Assembly (NCBI GenBank): GCA_036245525.1
Contig: BTPG01000003.1
Coordinates: forward strand, 185,490,368-185,554,367
Reading direction: 5' to 3'
Source of the DNA: Semisulcospira habei
Taxonomy: Eukaryota > Mollusca > Gastropoda > Semisulcospiridae
DNA length: 64,000 bases
The notes beneath the pieces were generated by a model. That model saw only the letters and a program-made list of their open reading frames with translations. It did no database searches and was not told the DNA's origin. The position numbers and the translations under genes were made by a program. Shown here piece after piece: positions 35,701-47,700 of the stretch; the stretch's first letter is position 1, and every line of letters starts with the position of its first letter.

Positions 35701-38700
35701 GGAAAACAAACCCTGCCGGGACAGGTGCGTATCCAAGCCTTCGTCATAACGAGGGGTGTCTAAACCGAAAGCCGAAAAACGTTAGGTATGGCCGAGATAC
35801 AGTAACTTGACTCACCGCTCGCATCTGGCAATGGCGCGAAATCCCGCCAAAACCGGCGCCAACATTCTTCAGCTAATCAGGCCACCAAACAGAGGTCCAA
35901 AAACCCCAACTGAGGGAGAAGCGACGCAAAAAGCAAGCTGCTCGTGCCTGTGCCCCGCCCGGGCAACCAGCCGAGGGCCCTCTAACTACCTTACCTGTCA
36001 GTCGGAGAGGTACGAGAAGGAGAAAGCTCCATGACACCCGCAGCCCGACCGGCAAGCCAGAGAGGGAACCCTTAACAAGACCGAAGCTGCAGTCGACCAA
36101 CGTCGCACGCGCAGAATCCCAGGCCGGCGAAGACGAAGCAAGCAAAGCAGACCGACCCGGTCGAAAAACTTCTAAGTCCAGAGGCTAGAGACAACACGTC
36201 TGAACGCGTGAGCCTAAGAAGCGTGACTGGAGTTCACAGGTGAATAGGGCTGGTGGGTAGGAGCGGGAGACAACTCTCGGTCCCTCTGGGGGTTCCCCGA
36301 GTGCCTCCCGGGTTGTGTTTACACAACGGGTTCTTAGGCTAGAATTGAGCAAGGAGTGGACACTCCTGGTAGTCATGTCATCGGTAATGTTTTTGAAGAA
36401 ACAAATTACGGACTCTACTCTGGGTCAACCGACTTCCTATAAACGGTTGTTTATGTCTTCAATGAGACATTCATTTACAATATGCTCGGAGGCTCTCTTA
36501 GCCACCCCTTTAAGAAAGTATTTCGCCAAGTTTCAAGCTTGTGTGTACAGAAATATCGGAGATTCTCTTGCTTACATACATACGCACACCGTCGCACATA
36601 CATACGCACGGACATACGGCGCTTAGCGCCAAATGTACGTTCAGAAGCGAGGTTAGCATAACTAGACATGACGTAATTGTTATCTTGTTACTTCAATTGT
36701 GAGAAGTTTAGGCCTGCCCGGATTTGACATCATGGACATGCTATTAGATTCGCCCTACCGCGACCCGTCCTAAAAAAAATCCCTTCTATAAATAGAAGGG
36801 ACTTAACAAGGCTAAGATACAGGTCAAAACTCCAGGACAGTAGTCTAACATAAATCTCAACTGCAATAACAATCCAAAAGCCGGGGAAAAACAAATCTGT
36901 CTGTGCCTGTTGCGTACAACTGTGTTCATGGCCAACAGAGGCCAACGTGGGCCGATGACCTTTCATGTACTGCGTGATACATTTCACTGAGTTTGTCTGC
37001 TGACATTATAGGCCGTTTGGCATCGGAGCGCACGTTTTCCCCAAATATCTCGGCAAAGAATGACTTTCCTGTACCATTTTAAGAACAGATAATAGTGCCA
37101 ATTGACCTAATGTGGAATATGTTTTACTGAACTCCTATGATCTGTCGATTTTTTCTGTACATTGTAAAAAGCCAAGGGCATACCATTTTCAATACCCTTA
37201 ATACAGCCCCGGCATTATCGAGGTCAAGCATGCCGACTTTTTGGATGTCTGCGCTGTTTCAGGTTTGAAATCTCTATCAATTCACGTGAAAATGTATCTT
37301 TCTTATACTGGGCGAAATATATCTGGGGCACATTTATAGATGTAAAATCAGTCATGTCATGAAAATATTCTGAATTTCTATGACTGTAGAGCAAATCTGA
37401 CACATTGTTCGAGTTTCTTAAAAATAAGTGGTATTAGGTCAGCGGTCACTAAATGTTATTTGTTTTAAGATTGGTACAGAAAAGTGGTTCTTTGCAGAGA
37501 TATTTGCGAAAACACGTGCGCTCCGACGTCAAGCGACCTATACCCACCTCTGCAGACTGCAAGAAAGGCACGGATTCTCATCAGCCTCTGTAATTTGCAA
37601 ATGGCACACAAAATCTATACCTACTAGTAGCAAAACGTCTTCGGGCCCACGATGACCGCAGTGGGCCCGCGCACGGCCGTGCGCGGGTCCACTGCGGTCG
37701 TCGTGGGCTCGAGGATCTATATTATTTACATCTGCATTCAGCAACAAACACGACAGCAAACAAACAAAACAATGCAAAAACCACACACTTCCACCCACCC
37801 ACACAAACACACACACAACAGGTGTCTGAGCAGTCAAGGACATACCCAGAAACCAGTCCTCCTGGTCTACTGACATCGGCCCAAAGACAATTTGCTTCCT
37901 AGGCATCCACTACAACCTCTGTAATCCTGCAATTTTACAGTAACTTAGCTCCTTACCGGCCGTCATTTCACTTGGCACCACGTTGTACTGCACTCCACCC
38001 TGAAAGTAAATGCGTACCAACACCGATACAGATACAAGCCATTCGCCTTCAACAATATACAAAGAATGCAATTCAATTCACGGTTTAACCCCTTCCTTAC
38101 TGAGAACAGATCAGCATGATCCAACAGCAAGAGCCACAGATCCTCATGTGCCCCCGAAGGTGCTGGCGTTCTGGAGGATCTATGCCTCTTGCTGATCCCA
38201 CTTTGTGTCCATGTGCTTTGGTCAGCCCAGCGCTCTTTGCAGTTAAATTAAAGTTCAAGTACACAATCTGCAACCACTGGCTGCAAAGGGTTAACTCTTA
38301 AACTCCCAGAACTAAATGACTCCCAGTCGACAGAATGGAAGTCATTTAGTTCTTGGAGTTTAAGGGTTAAGGAAAGGAAAGGGATGTGTAGGTTTGATTT
38401 TTGCTCCGATGGTAACCATTTTTGCAAAGACATTGCCTAACCCATTTAACCCCACGGCCGCATTTCCCAAATTTTGGAGATGTCACCCAAAGACTATGTA
38501 CCAGTTGCACGAGATGGATCGACCCATGACAATTTAACCAAGCTAACCTGGCACTACCCTTGAATTATCCTGCTGTAGGGTGTTGGGTTTAAAAGGTTAA
38601 TACACTCTCCTATCACAAAGTCATGCGAGTGTGAAATGCTCGGGGAAATTGCACAATATTACATCAACCACAAAGAGATGAATAATATATGTTTACGGGT

Positions 38701-41700
38701 CTGTTTATTTAAGTACCATTAGGCATAAATCTGAAGACACATTTCATCATCATTTGTGTTTGTTATGCTTTGACACATCTAATGAACTACAACAGCAGTC
38801 TGGACGTGCAGCAAAAGCACACGCATATTCGCACTTATTTATTCTGTGCTGCCATTAGCGTGTCAACCTATTTTGAGCTGTTTCTCATACTGAAAGCGTT
38901 GTATTTCTAGAATGGAGTGGAGTCATTGTCAGCTTAGTTGATATAAAGACGTGTGCTGAACTCGATTGTCCTGTGTCTAAATGAACCATAACTAACCTGT
39001 GTGTTGCGTTTAGTTACCATCTGTTACAGAAGTGTACCTTTCAACAGTTATGGCGGTAGTGGGCCTTTAACACAGACCATTAAACAATATTAAATTGTGG
39101 CCACATTAGACATTACAGGAGTGATCACTATTTTTACCACCCTGAGGCCTACTTGGGTCAAACTTCTCCAGTTTGGGTGTTAAATTCCCTCTGAAGCCTA
39201 TACACTACTGCAGTAGACAGATAGACTGAACAGTTCAAGGGTGGTGCCAGAACAGATTGGCGCCCTCTGGCACCAATCTGTTCTGGCCCCAACCTTGAAC
39301 TATCAAGGTAGATCCTCCTATTGATGCGTATTGGGGCTGAACAGGAAATCTTTCCTTATAAACTTAAAAAAATACCTGTAGCATATTGATGTTGAGTGTT
39401 GTGACATCACCCAGCGTTAGAGAGCTGTCACTGTTCAGTCTGCAATGTGAAGTGTGACTTTAATTAGCAGCTGTGCCTATAAAAAAACCATCATAATAGT
39501 CTGTGCTGTTTTGTTCTCTTCTAACACATTCCTATGTTTGATATTGCTTGCATATATATACACAATTGGCAACAAAGTAAATCCATTCAAATGGTAACAT
39601 TCTTTTCTATCATTACAAATGGATTTGTTTTGCTAAAAAAAAAAGCTAAATTAATCATAAATCATAAAATACAGTCCATAATACATCAGAAAGAGTAATA
39701 ATTATGTGGCGGAAACAATAAGAAACTGTGACAGGATACATTAATACAATGACATTTTTTTAAAAATGTTAAATACCTTTTTTCTTGCTCAGCTCTGAAC
39801 TCAAGAGCCCGATTCATGACTTTGTTCTGCAAAACACAGCAATTAACCCATTTCATCCTGATACACCCATTGCTTGAAATGAATTGACCATAATAGTTCA
39901 AGGATGGTGCCAGAATAGCTTAGCACCTGAGGCACTAAGCTATTCTGGCACCGCCCTTGAATTGAAATGGTTGATCTATCTCCTAATCTGTAATGTAACC
40001 TTCATAGGACAACAGCCAAAGCTACTATCAAACTTTCAAAAATTCAGGGAAGGATGACCGGGGAGGGGGTATGATGTAGGGAGGGGAGGGGGGAGAGGAG
40101 AGGGGGGGGGGGGGGGGGAGGAGAGGGGGGGGGGGGAAGCATGTCAGTTCATTCTTCCATTAGTGCGTATCTATCTCTTTATATTTTCATTCTCGTTCAT
40201 TTTTTTTTTTTTTAATTAACCTCTGATATTTTTTTTTAAAATATCCTTCATCATTTAGTTGCTTGTCCCTTCTAGTTCAAGATATGACTGCTTAGTTATA
40301 CACAAATTAACACTTAATAACACACATATTAACTGTTTGACCTGATTGTAGTATGCCATTGTTTGTAAAACACAATGTCTCACTTCACCACTTAAACAAC
40401 AAAATGTGTGCAAGATGTCTAGCATACTGATAGCTAAAGACAGCAACTGACCTACCAGTTTAGAGATAGCCGTGTCCTCAATGAAGGCAGATCCATGGCC
40501 AGGTTTACCAGCAAAGGTCACAGAGAACCCTTAGGACAGGGTATCAAAATTGTCACTGTATCATCATCATGCCATTTTCAAAAGTGTTCCATTTAGCCCC
40601 AGAGCACTAAGCTAGACATGGATCAACCATGGTGATTCAAGGTTAGTGCCAGGTTAGCTTGGCACCATCAGGCGCCAAGCTAATCTGACACTACCCTTGA
40701 ATTGTTATGGTCAATCCATCTCCTGCAAGTCATTGGGTAACACCTCCAAAATGCAGCCTTGAGAGTTAAATCAGTTAACTGTGTCAATTCCTGCTGATCA
40801 ACATTCATGCATATTTATTACTCTGTTTCTCATACTAAAAATGTAAAAGTGACAACCACTGCATGTGATTACTCCAGCAATAGAGTCAAACGTACTGTGG
40901 AGCCCATCACGGCATAAACAAATTGTGCTCGATATATTTGTAGCACCATAATAAATGATTACAGACAGCACCACTAATGAAACATGGGGTATTAAACAAC
41001 AATCCCTTATATGCTTCAATAGGTGGATCGACCATGATAGTTCAAAAGAGGTTTCAGAATTAATTGAATCTGGCACTACCCTTGAATATCATGATGAAAT
41101 CTATATCCTGTAGCCTTCAGAGGACACTGCCCTCTAAAGGCTACAGGATACAGATTTCATCATATTTCAAGGGTGATGCCTGACTTTAAGCTTGTGGATT
41201 AATATGTTAATACATGTACATAACAAAAATGTTACAAACTGATACTTACACCAACAGGCCCTCTCCCCATAGAACACTCGAAATTCAGACGTTGGACTGG
41301 CAAGCCCTAAAAAAAAGTATTTGTTCAAATTTGAGCGACCTCCTGCAAAGGACAAATACTCAATGTGTATACATATGGGTACAAAAATTGCCATATTTTG
41401 ACAGCATCAAAGTCTGCATTGTCAGACTTAAAAATGTATGCTATAGTTTCTTCAAATACTGTTCTAAACTAAAACTTGATGATAACAATTTAAGACCTTA
41501 AATGGTCAAGGTCACAGAAAATCAGTGAATGCATACAGTATTCTCTAGTGTGCGGAGGCTTTGCCATTCTTAATTGTCTATTTTGCTTTAACCTTTTCAA
41601 GCCCCGACATACTACAATATGATATGAGTCGAGCCCGACAGTTCAAAGATGGTGCCAGAATACATTGGAGCCTCTTGGCACCAAGTTATCCTGGCACCAT

Positions 41701-44700
41701 CCTTGAACTAGCAAAAGTGAACTATCTCCGAACCGTATTCTATAATTTTTAAGAGGACAAATTTCTATTTTGGGAATTGCGACCCTAGTGCTCTATGTGT
41801 TAAAGAGAATCATACCTTCATCAAGAGCAAATCCGATGTTCAGGTCCTTGAACTCTTGGCACTTGACAAATAGTTCCATGCCCTCCTTTCCTCCAATCTC
41901 CTCATCTAGAGTAAAAATTATGACGCTGTCGGACATTATTTCATATGTTCATTCTACATTTCTGATATACTGTTACATATTATGTAACAATATAGCATAA
42001 TAATATAGCATGATAAAATAAAACATAATACTAATAAAAATATATAACTACCATCATATACATACACAAAATCACACGCACACACACACACAAACACACA
42101 AAGAGAACAATCATCCATTTTAAACTCTGTTTGCCAGTTGTCCCAAACTGAGTTTCTGAAATCTCATAAATTCAATAACATGCAAGAACCCAAGCCATCC
42201 AAAGAACACAAAGTTGTGTCCGCAAGAGGCATACATCCTCATAAGTCCCTGAAGTTACGGGGCCTCATGAGGATCTATGTCTCTCACAACTTATCATGTT
42301 CAGTTTTTCTAGGTAGTAAAGGGGTTAAAATATGAAGTTTGAAACAAGTGATCCAACCTGGCCCAAAGATAATGTGGACTGTCCTCTTCAGCTTGATGCC
42401 CTCAGTCTTTAGCTTCCTGATGGCCTCCAAATACCTGAGACACAAAATATGAATGTGTGCTGGTATGTGTGCTTGAACATTATGGCTATATGCCACAAAA
42501 TCCAAAATCACAGATCTGCACCAAAATAGCACCTGCATAAGCAACATTTGAAAATATCTTGTCTCATTGAGCTGTCAGAGATTTCACCATCTCAATAGGC
42601 AAATGGTGGGCGACAACGGCCCGATAACATGTTGCACATTGGGATGCATTTCAACACTTTACAATAACAAATTATATTCACCGTTCATTTGTTGGAAGTT
42701 TTTTTTATTCCAAAATAATCTTACAATCAATCTGGCAATAAAGAAATAATAAATAACAGTTCCCCTATTGCTAATAAGACCTGTATTTTGTTTTTAAGAA
42801 AAAAATGTCAAAAATATGTCCCCTCAGTCATTTCATCCATAAAGGTATAAAAAAGTATTCTGAACAAAAATGAAACAAAGCTGAAAAAGTACCAATCAAA
42901 TACTTACTGTATCCCCAAACATTTCATATCCTGTCAGAAAATGGAACAAATAAATGTATTAGAATGCCGATATTCATATTCACTGCTTGAATTCAGCAAA
43001 AACTGTCTTGAGTGAGCACCCTTATTGGAGATCACCTGTCATTAAATACCATCATTCAGGTGACTGTAGCCACCTAAATGATGGTCTTTAATGACTGGCG
43101 ATACCTTTTACCCATCAACTACACAACTGACGATAAAAAGAAATGCGACGTTTTTTGAATCATCGGAAACACTTTAGTTAAAGTGTTTCTGATGATTCCA
43201 ATATGTCGCATTTGTTTTGCTTGTCAGTATATACATAATGGAGACTACTCTTCACAGAGCACACATCCTTTAACACCACATTTCTAAAAAGGTGGATGTC
43301 AAAACAGGTTCTCAAGAACCTCATGCAATCAAAGCAGTCAATCTATAAGGGTTTTTTAATAACTGCTTACAGCGAAGGGATTAAAACCTTATGTATAAAT
43401 GTATTTTAAAGGCTCTGACAATACAAATAAGAATGTGTTTGAATGAAAGAGCTATGCTGTGCAAATTTGCAGATCTTAAAATACTGCTTTTATTTTCAAA
43501 AGATTGTTTTGAAACAGCAGTAACAGAATAGAAGCATAGCTGCCAACCCTGAGGCAACAAAAATCCTGAGTTGCCGAGACACACTTCACAAATGACAGCC
43601 CGTGGACAGAAAATAAATATATTATATGAAAGATTATAATAATAATCTGCTTCTTTGGAGGCATGATTTTGTTGAAAATCGAAAATACCAGTTGTGAAAA
43701 TCGTTGAGCATGTGCCTCAGACCAGGGCAAATTCGAAGCAACAAACTGGAACAAACACAGAATGAGTGGAAATTCGCTGCACATGCATAGTCAAGAGTGA
43801 CTGTGGGTCCCCGAAAGCTTAGCGGTACAGTATAGTGGTATGGTAGGCTCTTAACTATAGGGACTTGACACCACCCGGTACGTCAAAATGCCTCGAATTT
43901 TAAAACAAAGCTTGAAAATATGAAAATCGGGAGAAATGTACAAAAAAAAACAGAGAAATCGGAAATTGACAAAAAATCGGGAAATTCCCGATAAAATAGG
44001 GAGGGTTGGCAGCTATGTTAGAAGCAAACACACACTGTTTAATAAAGTCAAATTCACACACTACGCACTAGTAGCTGCAGACAATTTATTTAAACAACAA
44101 GCAGCGGTGTATGAAGTCAAATGGTCTAAATCCATCTATGGATGTCCCAGTAAGCAAAAGGTTTTGGGGCTGAATCGGCCATCGTTTGGCCGCCCAAATT
44201 TGTGAACGCGCCAACACGTGATGTCGGCCCCATCACCTGTTATCAGTTTCCATACCTGTGCTCCCCGAGCATATATATCCCCATTTTCATCTTTGAAAGC
44301 ACTAAACGGATCATACTTCCAGTGTTCCTGCAACAAAATAGAGAAGTCACGTTTACACTGCATGACGCCTGAATGAGAGTGAAGTCATGCCGGACAACTT
44401 GTATCATAAGCATTGACATGCAATACTCCAAACATCTCCATGAGGCATAGATCCTCATGAGCCCTCTGGGCTCAGGAAGATCTATGCTTCCTGTGTATGT
44501 CTTGAGTGTTGTCTTTCCTTGTAGTACAAGCTGGTTATCTGCCATGATTTCACTCTCGTTCATTGTTGGGAGTCATTTTTTGCAAAAGAAACCTCACTTA
44601 CAATGATTTTAAAACAAAGGTAGAAAATTGATCAACGTCTACAGTTCATGGGCTAAGCCCAACTGCTGCTTATACACGCAATTCTTGAGCAATCAGAAAT

Positions 44701-47700
44701 AATCCATTCATTTCTGTGGGGGTGTGTGTGTGCATGCAAGAATCAGGATTCAAGATTCCAAAAAATTATTAATCTCATTAGATGAGAAATTGAACCATCT
44801 TGTCTCAGTTGCAAAATAATAAAACAAAGATATAAATAGCATATATCCACATATAGAAACAATGCATCATATATCATCACAGACTAAACATATCACATAT
44901 TATCACTGCCCATACATATCACACATATTTTCACTGCCTAATAAGAAAGACTTAGCAATAGATAGATATTAATACTCATACACTCATATTAAAACATTTA
45001 ATTTACACAAATCGCACATACTGTCCCATAGTACGAGTCTCATTGGCAGCTGTTATTGCATGGGTTAGTGCATGTGTGTGTCAATCCATACTCCTACAAT
45101 GTCAGGGATTAACCCCTTCATTACTGAATTTTCTGGTTCGTGAATACCACCAAGTACTGCTTTTATAAAGTTCTGTATTACCCCTGCATACTGAGTTTAG
45201 AGACTATAAAAATAGCAAAATATAGTAGTGTACGGGAAAGGCCGATAGCGGAGTACCCATCCAACGCAGATACCCTAACCCTATATTGCTGTGACAGGCT
45301 TTGGAAGGGCTGCACATTGACGTCATGTGTAAGTGTCGTGTGGTTGATTTGGTGACACACAGGTGCAAATATGTGACAAAATGACAGTACATTAACAACA
45401 CACACCTATGAAGCAAGCAAACATGCACGAAAATGGGTCTAAAAGTGTTTGCATGCTCTTACCATGATAATGATGTGTTGGAAACTCATAATTCAAACAT
45501 GTGACTGTGTCATTGTCTGTTTATTGCTGTCACATAGCAGTGTCCGCAATGCACACACAGGCGTCAAAAATAAAAATAAAATAACTGTAAAAGATCCACT
45601 ATTATATACACGGCCTTGATTATCTGGACATGCTTACGCATACACTATGTACAGTTACTGGGAGTCTGAAGATGAAATTACTACAGTTATACACTGTCAC
45701 CCTGTATTTACAGTTGTACCTGTGTGTGGTACCCAAAAAAAACAGTTGTTGTCAGTACAAACAAAGGTACGCGTCACATTTCTGGCACATAACAGATTTG
45801 CGCCTCTTGTACGGGTTGTTCGCATAGCTAACCCCTGGGTTTGCGTCAATAGTAGCGCGTGTGTCGCTTGTAGCATAGATGATCACGGCCCTCCCCTTTG
45901 ACAGGTAAGTGGTCAACTCGGTCAAGGCGAGTCTCGTTGTTGGCTGGCGGCAGAGCAGGAACGGCTCTTTGCTACATTCGCGTTTGTCTACGTTGTGATC
46001 GTTTCGAACACACTCTCAGAGTAGAAGAGGCCAAAGTACCGGATGCACTGACAGATGTGTCAATTACACGTGTTGGACCGACTGGCCTTCGGGTGAACGT
46101 CACCCGCTCAGGTGCAGCATATGGGGTCCTACTGTCCTCTCAAATTGTGACACGACTTCGGAACCACACTCAGTGGCACATTGTCATCATCAAGTTCATC
46201 CCCACTTTCGTCGGCATTGCGATCATTATCGTTGTTGTCGTTAGTATCTTGTCACACAATATCGGCCCTTTCCTCCTCTGTCAACTGAACTAAATCTAGT
46301 CTCCAAGATCGCCTCTATCCCAAAACTCATCATCACTAAATTTGTCGCCGTCACGGTCACTTTTTCCTCTTCACCATTTTTGCAAGCACAACCAAAGTTC
46401 TGCAAGGAATTTTTTATATAAACTCCACATCCTGTTTTCCAGGCCCCGAGCCGGCTATAACATAAACACTGCGTGCCTCACGGTACCATTCCAGAGCTGT
46501 CAAGGTCGCCGCTAATCCGGTAGCCACTCACAGCAGGTAGCGCGGATTTCAAACGCGGCTAGCGCAAACCGCTTTAGCGGGCAGTCGTACGCGGGGGAGT
46601 AAAAGCTGCGGCCCCACTATACCGGGAGGCCATATGCAGAGGAGGCGTTTCCCATGCCCGCTATAGCCGGCGTCAGTAATGAAAGGGTTAAATCACAGAT
46701 CACACACTTACACGAAAGACTGGCACAACATCAGTATGACAGTAGAGCATTATGGATGGCAGGTTTGGCTGCTGGCCTTTCCACGTCAGTATTGCCATCT
46801 CTTTTCCTGACACCACCTGTGTGCACAAAATAAAATATATAATTATAGTCACATAATGAAACCCAATCTATCTGCATGACAAGTTCTGCAGGCTTCAGGG
46901 GGTTGATGAAATGTGCCTCTCGCCAGCAGATATGCTAGTAACTGCACCCATGGCAGTTAGCACCAATCCCTACAGCAGGAGATGGATTGACTGTAATAAT
47001 TCAAGAGTAGTGCCAGATGAGCTCGATGCCTATAGGCGCCAAGCTCGTCTGGCACTACCCTTGAATTATGGTCAATCCATCTCCTTCAGCTTTAGGTGAT
47101 GCCTCCAAAATTGTGGACAAGCACCCGTGGGATTAAATGAGATATTACATTTCAACCTTAGATTGACGGAAGTTATGCGAGTTGCATCTATAACTATTTC
47201 ATGATACGAAAAACATTTTTTTTTTTTAATTGAAAATACTGATACTTAATGGCTGCGGCCTGTCAACTGTGTACATCATATAAAAAAAATTAGATTACAT
47301 GACACACACACAGACACACATGCATACTGTGTACAAATTAAGCTAAAGAATGTGCACTGTTGCATGATGCTCCAAAACTTTTGCTGCTTTGTTGGGGTTT
47401 GTTTGGGTTTCTTCGTTGCCTTTTTTTTTTTTTTTTTTTTGGGGGGGGGGGGGGGGGTGATGCTTTGGTTGTTTGTTTTTTTTTTGCTCTTTTTTTGTGG
47501 GTGCTTTGTTTCTTTTTTGACTCACTGTAATATCAACACCAAAGATCCCTGTGCATGTGTACAGTTGTATGATGCCCCAAAACCTTTGCTGCTTTGCTTC
47601 TTTCTTTCTTTTTTTTTTTTTTTTTGTGCGTGAACTCATTGTAATAGCAACACCAAAGATCCCTAGCCATCAAAGGAATATGGATACAAAGTGGTTTCAA

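Larger units (their letters stand above)
30075..36407 (-). mobile_element. DIRS-type tyrosine-recombinase retrotransposon
   Basis: About 6.3 kb on the minus strand inside ACY1 intron 12. Inverted terminal repeats of about 165 bp (30115-30278 and 36222-36386) extend to different outer ends. An internal complementary region at 30326-30421 joins the complement of the left end (tcgaaaaaatacctttt) directly to the complement of the right end (tttgtttcttcaaaaacat). This is the circle-junction template of DIRS elements. Three long ORFs encode a gag-like protein, RT-RNase H and a tyrosine recombinase. The flanks are the two halves of an R1 repeat; an unoccupied R1 copy at 26326-26420 shows the insertion point after ATT. 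GC-rich coding contrasts with the AT-rich intron. No obvious stop disrupts the ORFs. Confidence 0.92.

Noticed and set aside
40452..40456. Donor gtcagt for ACY1 exon 9
   Set aside because: It would add four bases and bring a stop in exon 10; gtaggt four bases earlier keeps the frame.
45898..46293. 131-codon ORF with a hydrophobic tail
   Set aside because: Inside the TTAA-flanked relic, on the strand opposite to its transposase remnant, with no recognisable domain.
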